Assembly (NCBI RefSeq): GCF_014137995.1
Contig: NZ_JACGWV010000001.1
Coordinates: 2,108,001-2,172,000, forward strand
From: Promicromonospora sukumoe
GTDB taxonomy: Bacteria > Actinomycetota > Actinomycetes > Actinomycetales > Cellulomonadaceae
DNA length: 64,000 nucleotides
Reading direction: 5' to 3'
Both the position numbers and the translations under genes were made by a program. Shown piece after piece: positions 42,874-50,844 of the stretch. The notes beneath the pieces are model-generated. The model did no database searches. It saw nothing but the letters and a program-made list of their open reading frames with translations, and had not been told where the DNA came from. Positions within the stretch are counted from its first letter, which is position 1. Every line of letters starts with the position of its first letter.

Positions 42874-44742
42874 ATGGAGTCGAACAACGGGACGGGACCA
42901 GGAGGCGTGCCCCCGGCTGGTGCGGGCAACGGCGGTGCTGGTGCTTCTGACGCCGCTAGCGCTGCCGGCGGTGCCGGTGCCGGTGCCGGTGCCGGTGCTG
43001 GTGGCGGTGCTGGTGGCGGTGCCGTGGGTGTGGGTTCGTTGGAGGGTGTGCTGGCCCGGATCGAAACCGCAGTTGGTGAGCTGGCAGGCCTGCTCACCCC
43101 GGAGGTGCTCCGGGGGTGGGAGGCCCCGTCGGTGGGCCGTCTAATGGACGCGCACGCCCGGATCCGTCGGGTCGCGGGCCGGCTGGACGGGGTGCGGTTG
43201 ACGGTGCTGCCGCGGATCGAGGACGACGGTTCCTGGCGGTCGGGCGGCATGGCCCGCACGTTCGCGTCCTGGCTCCGGCTGCGTGAGGGCGTCTCGGCGT
43301 CCACGGCCCGTAAGGACGTGACCACAGCCCGCCGCCTGGCGACCGCACTGCCCGCCACGCGGGAGCGCCTGGTGAATGGCACCGTGGGGGTGGATCACGC
43401 CCGGGTGATGACGGAGGTAGCGCCCACGAGCGAGACGCGCGAGGACGCCCTGGCGTGGTTGATCGATACCCGCACCGGTGAGCCGACGACCCCGGAGGCG
43501 TTCGTGCACACGGTCGCGGTGGACCTGCCGGACCCGCAGGACGACCCGGACGGCACCCGAACCCGCGACCGGATCACGCAGGTGCTGCAGACCGCGGTCA
43601 GCGAGGGCACGTTGGTCACGGGTGAGGGCCTGGTGCTACACGAGGCGGGGGTGTTGAACGCGGACCAGTTCCGGATCGTGGCCCGCCGGTTCGCGACGGT
43701 CACCGACCCCGACACCGACGACCTCGACGACGACAAGGCCGCCGCGGGTGAGTTCCTGGACGTGTCCAAGACGCTGGGCGGTTACCACGTGGCCGGGTTC
43801 CTCACCGACGAGCACGGCCTGCTGGTCACGACGGCGATCACCTCGCTCCTGGGCGCCCCGGCAGCGGGCGACGACAGGGGACCGGGTCAGCGTCGGGCGC
43901 AGGGCCTGGCGGATCTCGCGCGTCTGGTCCTGGACACCAACCAGGTCTCTCCGGGTGCGTCGATCCCGCCGCATCTGAATGTGACGGTGTCCTGGTCGGA
44001 GCTGGTTACCCAGGTCACCCGCACCCGCGACGGTTCCTGCCTGACCTGCGGCCAGACCGCCCCCGGCCAATCGCGCCGGGGGAGCGGCCGACGACCCGGG
44101 ACGGGACTGACTGGCGGCGTCGCGGGTGCAGCAGACCCGGCGGTCCCAGCAGGACCCGCGGAGACCGCAGGATCGCCTGGTGCTGGTGCTGGTGCTGGTG
44201 CTGGTGCTGGTCCGGGGTTGTTGTCATCGGGTGGTGGGGTGTTTTCGGAGTCGGGTGGTCGGGTGCCGCGGGGGTTGTTGCGGCGGTTGGCGTGTGACAG
44301 TGCGGTCACCCGGGTGGTGTTCGGTCCGGATGGTGCGGTGGTGGATGTGGGTCGGGCGCAGCGGACGGTCTCGGGGCAGATGCGTCGTGCGGTGATCGCA
44401 CGGGACGGGCATTGTGTGTTCCCGGGGTGTGATCAGCCGCCGTCGCGGTGCGAGGTGCATCACGCGGTCACGCACTGGGCCCAGGGTGGTGCCACGTCTG
44501 TGAGCAACAGTGCGTTGTTGTGCTGGTTCCATCACCAGCTCGTCGATACCCGGGGTATCGCCATGGCCTGGGCCGGCAAGCCCACCACGACCAGCACCAC
44601 GGTGGGTGTGCTGGTGGAGACGGGGTGGGCGTTCACCGACGCGCGTGGTCACCGTATCCGCCTGCCCGAAGCGATCGAGCCTGCACCGGACAGCGGCGGG
44701 TCCGACGATCAGGCCGGCACGCCGCCGGCTGTGGCTGCATGA
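42874..44742 (+). CDS. DUF222/HNH endonuclease-domain protein (13E12 repeat family)
   Basis: 622 residues. A Gly/Ala-rich N terminus is followed by DUF222 (about 60-330) and a C-terminal HNH nuclease domain: CVFPGCDQPPSRCEVHHAVTHWAQGGATSVSNSALLCWFHH (Cys514, Cys519, His529, His530). These genes are abundant and repeated in Actinobacteria and behave like mobile or selfish units; function unknown. Two GAGAGAGAG runs come from GGTGCT-type microsatellites at 42954-43020 and 44178-44215. ATG 42874 lies behind GGGGGTGG; several in-frame starts exist upstream. Confidence 0.85.
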   Translation: MESNNGTGPGGVPPAGAGNGGAGASDAASAAGGAGAGAGAGAGGGAGGGAVGVGSLEGVLARIETAVGELAGLLTPEVLRGWEAPSVGRLMDAHARIRRVAGRLDGVRLTVLPRIEDDGSWRSGGMARTFASWLRLREGVSASTARKDVTTARRLATALPATRERLVNGTVGVDHARVMTEVAPTSETREDALAWLIDTRTGEPTTPEAFVHTVAVDLPDPQDDPDGTRTRDRITQVLQTAVSEGTLVTGEGLVLHEAGVLNADQFRIVARRFATVTDPDTDDLDDDKAAAGEFLDVSKTLGGYHVAGFLTDEHGLLVTTAITSLLGAPAAGDDRGPGQRRAQGLADLARLVLDTNQVSPGASIPPHLNVTVSWSELVTQVTRTRDGSCLTCGQTAPGQSRRGSGRRPGTGLTGGVAGAADPAVPAGPAETAGSPGAGAGAGAGAGPGLLSSGGGVFSESGGRVPRGLLRRLACDSAVTRVVFGPDGAVVDVGRAQRTVSGQMRRAVIARDGHCVFPGCDQPPSRCEVHHAVTHWAQGGATSVSNSALLCWFHHQLVDTRGIAMAWAGKPTTTSTTVGVLVETGWAFTDARGHRIRLPEAIEPAPDSGGSDDQAGTPPAVAA

Positions 44743-45197
44743 CCGCCACGGCCGGACGGGGGTGTTGCAAGCCGAGCGCGGGTTCGGACCGAACCCTGCT
44801 GAGCCCGACGACCCGACCGGCACACCACATGCGGCGGCCGCATGACCAACACCTCCGGCGTCGGGCGGGCGAACACCACGCCCGCCCGACTGTGGCAACA
44901 CGACCACGACCGCAGGACCGGTGCCAGCATCCCCTGTCTCTGTCGCGCCCGCTGTCACGGCCCGTCCGTGACCCGCCGCTGGATGCCCGAACCCCCCGGG
45001 GGTCTCAACCTGCCCAGGGGTCTCAACCGCGGGGCGAGGCGCACGACCACGCCGAGCAGGCCGCACCGTCCGGGTCAGCGCCCTCGATGCCGTGGGGTCT
45101 CAATCTGTCCTAAGTCTTAACCTGCCCTGGGCCTTCACCAGCCCTCAGGTCGGTGCCGTGCGCTGTCCCCGCCCTGCGTCGGAACAGCGCACGGGGC
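44743..45197. other. 455-bp gene-free region after the DUF222 gene
   Basis: No convincing gene. It holds a hairpin GTCGGGCGGGC-n9-GCCCGCCCGAC (44860-44890, 11-bp perfect stem, no T tract). Three GGTCTCAA words and related GTCTTAAC sequences occur at 45000-45125. Short sequences similar to the end of the DUF222 gene (gcatgacc) recur at 44740 and 44842, which suggests an eroded duplication. Confidence 0.55.
44860..44890. terminator. Possible terminator hairpin downstream of the DUF222 gene
   Basis: 11-bp perfect GC-rich stem with a 9-nt loop, 117 nt after the stop codon. No T tract, so termination is only possible. Confidence 0.4.
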
Positions 45198-46778
45198 TCA
45201 GGACGCAGGGACCGAGCCCACGACCCGGGTCCGCCCCGCGAGCAGGACCGCCGTCGCCGCCAGCAGCCCCGTCAGGCCCAGGACGACGGCGTAGGCGGGC
45301 AGCCCGGCGACGTCGTACAGGGTCCAGAGCAGCGCGCCGGTCGCGGAGGACGCGATCGCCGCTGCGACGGCGTCGGCGACCTGGAGTGCGGACGAGGCCG
45401 AGCCCTGCTCGTGCGGCGGTGCCAGCTCGAGGGTGAGCACGGAAAGCGTCGGGTATACCAGGCCCATCCCGCTGCCCGAGAGCACCCAGAACGCCATCCC
45501 GACGCCGGCTGGCACGCCCGGGAGCACCAGCAGCGCCGCGCCGACCGTCCCGAGGGCGAGCAGGCCACCACCCAGCCGCACGTACCCGGCGTGGCTCAGG
45601 TGGAGCAGGTTGCGTCCCCGCACCCACGACGCTCCGGACCAGCCGAGAGCGCCCACCGTCAGGATCAGCCCGGCGCCACCGGGGCTCAGGTGCCGTTCGT
45701 GCACGAGCAGCAGCGGGAGCAGCACCTCGGCGCCCGTGAAGGCCCCCGATACCAGGGCCCGCACCGACACGACGGCCGGCAGCCCGCGTCCCGCACGCAG
45801 CACGGACAGGGCCAGACGCAGCGCCTGTACCACGGGCCGTTCGGGCTGAGCATCCGCGCGGTCGTCAGCACCGGTCCTGGGTGCGTCGCTCGCGACGCCG
45901 TGACTCGCGGCGGCAACCCGCGCGTCCGCCCGGTCGCCGACGAGGCCTCCGACGGGAACGGGGCGCGTGCCGCCGTCCGTATCGACCATTCGACCGGTTC
46001 CGGCTTCGGCTTCGGGACCGGCATCTGTGTCGCGTCCGCCGTTGCTCTCGCCGTCAAGCACCGCGCCGTCCAAACCCGTGCCGTCCAGGCCCACCCTGTC
46101 CGAAACCACCCCGTCCGACACGACACCCTCGGCCGACACCCGCCCCTCACCCCGCGCCGCCGTGAGCCCAGGGCGCATCAGGATCGCCGCCGGGACGGTG
46201 AGCACCGCGGCGCCGAGGAATACCCAGCGCCAGCCCAGGTGGTCCACGACGAGACCGGCCAGACCCGGCCCGACGATCGCCGGCACCACCCACGCCGCGG
46301 CGAACGCGGAGAACACCGCCGGACGACGTTCCGCGACGAACACGCGCGCCACCAGCACGTACAGCGCGACGCCGAACAGCCCGCTGCCGACACCCTGGAC
46401 GGCGCGTCCGGCGATCAGGGCGCCCATGCCGGTCGCGGTCCCGGCGACCACGAGCCCGACCACGAAGAGGGCCACGCCGGTCCACATCGCCGGCGTCGGC
46501 CCCGTGCGGTCGCACCAGCGCCCGGCGGTGAGCATGCCGACCACGCTCGTCGCGAAGACCACCGCGAAGGCGAACGTGTAATGCCGCAGCCCGTCCAGGT
46601 CGACGGCGATCGTGGGCATCGCCGTCGCCACGGCGAGGGCCTCGAAGGCCCCGAGCGAGCAGAGCGCGATCATCCCGATCAGGACGAGGCGCTGCCCACC
46701 GGGGCTCAGAGAGCCGGGGCCCGCATCGATCTGCGCGTTCGTCCGCGCGCGAGAGGCGGGAGAGACGGTCGCGGTCAC
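45198..46778 (-). CDS. MFS drug-efflux-type transporter
   Basis: 526 residues with 12-14 predicted helices. The motif GRWCDRTGPTPAMWTGVALFVVGLVVAG and GRAVQGVGSGLFGVALYVLVARVF are those of DHA2/EmrB-like efflux pumps. A cytosolic loop of about 110 residues between the helix bundles contains 5-residue GVVSD/GLDGT-like repeats encoded by six 15-nt units (46051-46140). GTG 46778 overlaps the stop of the quinone-oxidoreductase gene, so both are in one operon under the SoxR-like box. Together they suggest detoxification of redox-active compounds. Confidence 0.86.
   Translation of the reverse strand: MTATVSPASRARTNAQIDAGPGSLSPGGQRLVLIGMIALCSLGAFEALAVATAMPTIAVDLDGLRHYTFAFAVVFATSVVGMLTAGRWCDRTGPTPAMWTGVALFVVGLVVAGTATGMGALIAGRAVQGVGSGLFGVALYVLVARVFVAERRPAVFSAFAAAWVVPAIVGPGLAGLVVDHLGWRWVFLGAAVLTVPAAILMRPGLTAARGEGRVSAEGVVSDGVVSDRVGLDGTGLDGAVLDGESNGGRDTDAGPEAEAGTGRMVDTDGGTRPVPVGGLVGDRADARVAAASHGVASDAPRTGADDRADAQPERPVVQALRLALSVLRAGRGLPAVVSVRALVSGAFTGAEVLLPLLLVHERHLSPGGAGLILTVGALGWSGASWVRGRNLLHLSHAGYVRLGGGLLALGTVGAALLVLPGVPAGVGMAFWVLSGSGMGLVYPTLSVLTLELAPPHEQGSASSALQVADAVAAAIASSATGALLWTLYDVAGLPAYAVVLGLTGLLAATAVLLAGRTRVVGSVPAS
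46051..46140 (-). repeat. In-frame 15-nt repeat array in the MFS gene
   Basis: Six degenerate 15-nt units, the first CCGTCAAGCACCGCG on the plus strand, encode the Asp/Gly/Val-rich repeats in the central loop of the transporter. Confidence 0.75.
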
Positions 46779-47875
46779 ACCAGCACCACCTTGCCGGTCG
46801 TCCGACGCTCCTCGAGCTCGCGGTGCGCGCGGGCCGCCTCCGCGAACGGCACGCGGTGCTTCGCCACCCGCCACCGGCCCGACGCCGCCAGCGCCAGCGC
46901 GCGCTCCTGGCACGGCCGCTGGTCGGACATCGGAGGCGCCTGCGGCCCGACGGCGTAGCGCACCTCGACCGGCGACTCGATCTGGTCGTCCTCGGCCCAG
47001 GCGGTGTAGCGGTTCGGAGTCCCGGAGGCCCAGCCGTACGCGACGAGTCGGCCAGTCCCGTCGTCGCCAGTCTCGTCGCCGTCAGCCCCACCGCGATCAG
47101 CCGCACCGCCGTCGGCCCCGCGCAGCAGGCTCGTGGCGGCCGTGCCGAGGTCCCCGCCCACGCCGTCGAGCACGAGCGTCGCCGGGGAACCACGGAGCGC
47201 CGCTCGGGCCGTGTCCAGCCAGCCGTCGGCGGAGTAGTCGACCAGGGCCAGCCGGTCCGTGCCGGGCGTGTCGCCCCGCACGAGGTCGCCCAGGAGGTCC
47301 TGCAGCACCCGCAGCTTGGCGGGTCCGCCGGCGAGCGCGACGACGCGCGCGCCGGAGCGCAGCGCCTCCTGGACGAACAGGGTGCCGAGCCCGCCCGCGG
47401 CGCCCGTCACGACGACGACGTCGTCCGCCGTCACCGCGGCGATTTCGAGGGTGTAGACGGCCATCCGGCCGGTGCCGATCATCGTGATCGCGTCGGCGGG
47501 GTCCAGGGGAGCGCCGTCGGGCCCGTCCGGCAGGGCGTGCAGCTTCTCGGCGCCGACGACGACGCGCCGGGCGTACCCGCCGCCGTCGGGCACCGCGCCG
47601 AGGTGGGCCGCCACGGGCCGCCCGGCCCACGCGCTGTCGACCCCGGGGCCGACGGCGGCGACGGTGCCCGCGATCTCGCGGCCCGGCACGGTCGGGAGGC
47701 TGGGCAGGGGGAGCGGCGGGCCTGCCTCGCCGCGCCGGAGGCTCGTGTCCAGCAGGTGCACCCCGTGCGCGACGGCGTCGACGAGCACCTCGCCAGGTCC
47801 GGGAACGGGGTCCGGGACCTGCTCGAGCACGAGGACCTCCGGCGGTCCGAAGGAGTGGTGTCTGATCGCGTCCAT
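46775..47875 (-). CDS. Zinc-independent MDR family oxidoreductase (quinone reductase-like)
   Basis: 366 residues. Medium-chain dehydrogenase pattern: MDAIRHHSFGPPEVLVLEQVPDPVPGPGEVLV, VPGREIAGTVAAVGPGVD and the nucleotide site VVVVTGAAGGLGTLFVQEAL (GAAGGLG type), which favours NADPH:quinone reductase. The catalytic-zinc Cys is absent. An Asp/Gly-rich insertion (ADGGAADRGGADGDETGDD) lies in the second domain. The promoter contains a SoxR-like box, and the regulator gene is divergent. The MFS gene overlaps its 3' end. Confidence 0.88.
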   Translation of the reverse strand: MDAIRHHSFGPPEVLVLEQVPDPVPGPGEVLVDAVAHGVHLLDTSLRRGEAGPPLPLPSLPTVPGREIAGTVAAVGPGVDSAWAGRPVAAHLGAVPDGGGYARRVVVGAEKLHALPDGPDGAPLDPADAITMIGTGRMAVYTLEIAAVTADDVVVVTGAAGGLGTLFVQEALRSGARVVALAGGPAKLRVLQDLLGDLVRGDTPGTDRLALVDYSADGWLDTARAALRGSPATLVLDGVGGDLGTAATSLLRGADGGAADRGGADGDETGDDGTGRLVAYGWASGTPNRYTAWAEDDQIESPVEVRYAVGPQAPPMSDQRPCQERALALAASGRWRVAKHRVPFAEAARAHRELEERRTTGKVVLV

Positions 47876-47883
47876 GCGGCCAT

Positions 47884-47912
47884 CCTTTAACCTGAACCAA
47901 AGTTGAGGTCAA
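47884..47912 (-). promoter_or_regulatory. SoxR-like box inside the oxidoreductase promoter
   Basis: ACCTGAAC-caaa-GTTGAGGT (47890-47909) is a dyad with one mismatch. On the minus strand it lies exactly between TTGACC (-35, 47912-47907) and TAAAGG (-10, 47889-47884), with a 17-nt spacer. MerR-family activators bind between these elements, and CCTnAA...TTnAGG is the SoxR-box pattern. Confidence 0.75.
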
Positions 47913-47985
47913 CACCAGAGATCAGCACCGCGAGCCAGCACGCACACCAGCACCGATTCTTGTGAGCCCTAGGAGGCCACCACGC

Positions 47986-48474
47986 ATGGAAGCGCCCAAC
48001 CCCGCCGTCCCCTGGGACCGTGACGAGCTTACTGTCGGCGACCTCGCCGCGCGGAGCGGTGTGGCGGTGTCCGCCCTGCACTTCTACGAGCGCAAGGGGC
48101 TGATCACGAGCCGGCGCACGTCGGGCAACCAGCGGCGCTACCGGCGCGAGACGCTCCGCCGGGTCGCGTTCATCCGGGTGTCCCAGCGGGTCGGCATCCC
48201 GCTCGCCGACATCGGCGCGGCGCTCGACACCCTGCCCGGCGACCGGACGCCGACGGCGAAGGACTGGCGCCGCATCTCGCAGGCCTGGCACGACGACCTC
48301 GACGCGCGGATCGAGCAGCTGTCCCGCCTGCGCGACCACCTCACGGACTGCATCGGCTGCGGCTGCCTCTCGCTGCGCCGGTGCGCGCTGACCAACCCCC
48401 ACGACGCCCTCGCCGAGGCCGGCCCCGGCCCGCGCACGCTGCTCGTGGAGGGGCTGGAGCCGGACGGGGCGTAG
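47986..48474 (+). CDS. soxR: Redox-sensitive MerR-family regulator SoxR
   Basis: 162 residues. The N-terminal MerR helix-turn-helix ([40 protein letters not shown]) is followed by a dimerisation helix and the [2Fe-2S] cluster motif [12 protein letters not shown] (Cys122, Cys125, Cys127, Cys133), the spacing that defines SoxR. In Actinobacteria SoxR responds to redox-active metabolites and controls a few oxidoreductase and efflux genes, which fits the divergent operon. AGGAGG lies 9 nt before ATG 47986. Confidence 0.94.
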   Translation: MEAPNPAVPWDRDELTVGDLAARSGVAVSALHFYERKGLITSRRTSGNQRRYRRETLRRVAFIRVSQRVGIPLADIGAALDTLPGDRTPTAKDWRRISQAWHDDLDARIEQLSRLRDHLTDCIGCGCLSLRRCALTNPHDALAEAGPGPRTLLVEGLEPDGA

Positions 48475-48656
48475 CGCGGGTTGGGCGCATGTCCGGGCTG
48501 GCCTGCGTGTCGGTGTCCCCGGGTAGCGTTCGCGGGGCCGGACGACGACGCCGGCAACGACGACGTCGGCGACGACAGCACCGAGATGAAAGCGCCGACA
48601 CGAGAGCGTCAGGACGGCCGACCGGGTGTGGGCCGAGCCTGAGCCGAGGGGGAGTA

Positions 48657-49274
48657 GTGGGTACGTACTTCGAGTGGGTCGCCGACCTGGACGCGACCGA
48701 GGCCGACGCGCCGGAGCTGGGCCGACGTGTCGTGGACACGCTCGTCGCGCGCGGGGTGCTGCTGCGGGAGATGTCCCCGGACGCGGCGCTCGGCGGCGTC
48801 GGCCACCTGCCCGGCCCCGCGTGGGCGGACACGATCGCAGGTTCAGGTTCAGGTTCAGACTCAGGATTGGGCACTGTCTCGGGCGAGACGCCGTGGGGCA
48901 TGTCGGTCACGGTCGGCCGCGAGGTCTACGACGGCGGGCAGGGCGGCGTCGAGGCGGTGACCTGCCCCCGGTGCTCGGTGCGGAGGTCGTTCTTCGGGCC
49001 GCCCGAGGAGTTCGGCCCCACGTGCTCCGACGAGCACGGGCTGCGCTGGTTCTACGACGCGGCGGCGACCTGGCGCGACGGGGGCGCGGCCGACCTGGAG
49101 TGCCGCGCGTGCGGCGTCGCGGCGCCGGTCGCCGAGTGGTCGGCCGACGACGCCGCGCTGGCCTGCCTGGGCCTCACCTTCTGGGGCTGGGACGAGCTGC
49201 GCCCCGAGGCGATCGGCTGGATCGCCGAGGCGACGGGCGGGCACCGGATCGTGCGCGGCAGCGGCAAGGTCTGA
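48657..49274 (+). CDS. Unknown protein with two CxxC zinc-ribbon-like motifs
   Basis: 205-residue soluble protein, not recognised. It contains CPRCSVRRSFF and CRACGVAAPVAEW, about 50 residues apart, each followed by a beta-like stretch, which suggests a zinc-binding module. A further Cys (PTCSDEH) lies between. A short GSGSGSDSG run (6-nt repeat, 48838-48868) interrupts the N-terminal part. It begins VGTYFEWVADLDATEADAPELGRRV. Start GTG 48657 follows a purine-rich GAGGGGGAG. It lies next to soxR and upstream of aroQ, at the right edge of the accessory block. Confidence 0.65.
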   Translation: MGTYFEWVADLDATEADAPELGRRVVDTLVARGVLLREMSPDAALGGVGHLPGPAWADTIAGSGSGSDSGLGTVSGETPWGMSVTVGREVYDGGQGGVEAVTCPRCSVRRSFFGPPEEFGPTCSDEHGLRWFYDAAATWRDGGAADLECRACGVAAPVAEWSADDAALACLGLTFWGWDELRPEAIGWIAEATGGHRIVRGSGKV

Positions 49275-49304
49275 GATACGGCGGCGTCCCCACCCGCTGA
49301 CCAC

Positions 49305-49318
49305 TAGGCTCGCGGCCA
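49305..49318 (+). promoter_or_regulatory. Leaderless promoter of aroQ
   Basis: TAGGCT (49305-49310) is 7 nt before ATG 49318, with no Shine-Dalgarno sequence. No convincing -35 is present at the 17-nt distance. Confidence 0.45.
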
Positions 49319-49791
49319 TGGCTTCTGCACTGCCCTCGTCTGCACTGCCCAGCGTCCTGGTGCTCAACGGTCCCAACCTCGGCCGGCTCGGTGTCCGCGA
49401 GCCCGAGATCTACGGGCACGCGTCGATGGCGGACCTCGAGGTGGCCGCCGCGAAGTGGGGCGAGGACCTGGGCCTCGCGATCGAGGTGCGGCAGACCGAC
49501 AACGAGTCGGAGATCGTCGGCTGGCTGCACGAGGCCGTCGACGCGGGTGCGCACGTGGTGCTCAACCCGGCGGCGTTCACGCACTACTCGTACGCGCTGC
49601 GCGACGCCGCCGCGCAGGTGACGACCGCGGGCCTGCTGCTGGTCGAGGTGCACCTCTCGAACCCGGCGACGCGGGAGTCGTTCCGGCACTACTCGGTCGT
49701 CGCCGGCATCGCGACCGGGACCGTCGCCGGTTTCGGGTTCGACTCCTACCGGCTGGCGCTGTCGGCGATCGCGGAGCGCTTGGCGGGCTAG
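49318..49791 (+). CDS. aroQ: Type II 3-dehydroquinate dehydratase
   Basis: 157 residues, typical length. It converts 3-dehydroquinate to 3-dehydroshikimate, the third step of the shikimate pathway. Motifs: VLNGPNLGRLGVREPEIYG (catalytic Tyr loop), NPAAFTHYSYALRDA and VEVHLSNPATRESFRHYSVVAGIATGTVAGFG. ATG 49318 has TAGGCT 7 nt upstream, a leaderless signature. In many relatives this gene closely follows aroB; here it lies 18 kb away. Confidence 0.95.
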   Translation: MASALPSSALPSVLVLNGPNLGRLGVREPEIYGHASMADLEVAAAKWGEDLGLAIEVRQTDNESEIVGWLHEAVDAGAHVVLNPAAFTHYSYALRDAAAQVTTAGLLLVEVHLSNPATRESFRHYSVVAGIATGTVAGFGFDSYRLALSAIAERLAG

Positions 49792-49885
49792 CCGGTGCGA
49801 AGGGCTGACCGGAGCGACCGGCTCAACTGCTGCGGAGAGATGCTGCGGAGTGATCAGGCAGCCTCAGCCGACCTTGAGCAGGACC

Positions 49886-49965
49886 CATCAAGACCCAAGG
49901 CTTGATGTGTACCACTCAAGCCAAGAACCTTGAGATGATCCTGTAAAGCCTTTAGGCTTGAGCGA
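49886..49965 (+). promoter_or_regulatory. Operator cluster and strong leaderless promoter of the SatD-like gene
   Basis: TTGAGA (-35, 49930-49935), a 17-nt spacer and TAGGCT (-10, 49953-49958) stand 6 nt before ATG 49965. Two dyads cover this promoter: CATCAAG-n8-CTTGATG (49886-49907) and CTCAAG-n8-CTTGAG (49915-49934, overlapping the -35). A further GGCTTGAG half-site (49955-49962) overlaps the -10, next to AAGCC-ttta-GGCTT. The spacing and repeated CAAG/CTTG words suggest cooperative autoregulation. Confidence 0.7.
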
Positions 49966-50765
49966 TGATCGTCCTGACCGTCGACCAGCGCGGCTCCACC
50001 TACGCCGCCGACCGCGTTCCCGAGGTCCTCGCTGAGCTCGCGGAGCTGACGCGCGGCCGCGACGGCGTCGTCGTGCCGTTCGAGCGCACGGTCGGCGACG
50101 AGGTGCAGGGCATCCTGGCGGCAGGCCGGGCGGGCGCAGGGCTCGCCGTCGACCTGTCCCTCCATCTGCTGCGGGACCAGGGCTGGAGCATCGGCATCGG
50201 CGTGGGATCGGTCGAGGGCCCGCTGCCGAGCGTCTCCCGGGAGGCGCGCGGGTACGCGTTCTACCGTGCCCGCGACGCCGTCGAGCGGGCCAAGACGCGC
50301 GGCCGGGGCACGTCGATCGCGGTCGAAGGCCCGCCCCCGGGCGCGCCGGACCTGAGGGCGGCAGGCAACACCGAGTCCGGCAACACCGAGCCCCGCAGCA
50401 CAGAACCCGACACCACCGCGTCCGATACCGAGCCGCCGGACCTGGCCGCCGAGGTGGAGGCGCTGCTGCGGCTGCTCGCCGCGATTCGCGCGCGCCGTAC
50501 CCCCCACGGGTGGGAGGTCGCCGATACGCTCGCCTCGCTGGCGGACAAACCGGGACGACAGAGGATCGTCGCCCAGTCCTTGCAGGTCAGCGAGCAGGCG
50601 GTGAGCCAGCGGGTCCGTGCGGCCCTCTGGCAGGAGGAGGAAGCGGTGCGCCCGGTCGTGGTGCGGCTGCTGGCCGAGCTGAGCGGCTCGGTCGGCCCGG
50701 ACCTGGTCGACGCGCCCGGGTCCGCCGACCAGCCGGCTGCCCGTCCGGCCGACGGCCCTGCCTGA
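49965..50765 (+). CDS. SatD-like DNA-binding protein
   Basis: 266 residues. N-terminal domain (MIVLTVDQRGSTYAADRVPEVLAEL, RTVGDEVQGILA, WSIGIGVGSVEGPLP, AFYRARDAVERAK) resembles the SatD family; the domain organisation recalls nucleotide-cyclase-like folds. A Thr/Glu/Pro linker (GNTESGNTEPRSTEPDTT) leads to a helix-turn-helix (RQRIVAQSLQVSEQAVSQRVRAAL). Gene and membrane partner form a pair common in Actinobacteria; function unknown. The promoter carries dyads that the protein itself may bind. Confidence 0.75.
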   Translation: MIVLTVDQRGSTYAADRVPEVLAELAELTRGRDGVVVPFERTVGDEVQGILAAGRAGAGLAVDLSLHLLRDQGWSIGIGVGSVEGPLPSVSREARGYAFYRARDAVERAKTRGRGTSIAVEGPPPGAPDLRAAGNTESGNTEPRSTEPDTTASDTEPPDLAAEVEALLRLLAAIRARRTPHGWEVADTLASLADKPGRQRIVAQSLQVSEQAVSQRVRAALWQEEEAVRPVVVRLLAELSGSVGPDLVDAPGSADQPAARPADGPA

Positions 50766-50844
50766 TCTGCACCACCAGCCCGTCCGAGCACCACGAAGAA
50801 GCGCGCCAAGAGCTGACGCGACAAGCTGAGGGGAACGTCACGCC

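Noticed and set aside
42874..44742. Homing endonuclease within an intron
   Set aside because: The protein is of the DUF222/HNH type with no intron structure or interrupted host gene around it.
44743..45197. Small genes in the gap after the DUF222 gene
   Set aside because: Open frames there lack start signals and show only Arg/Pro-rich shadow composition.
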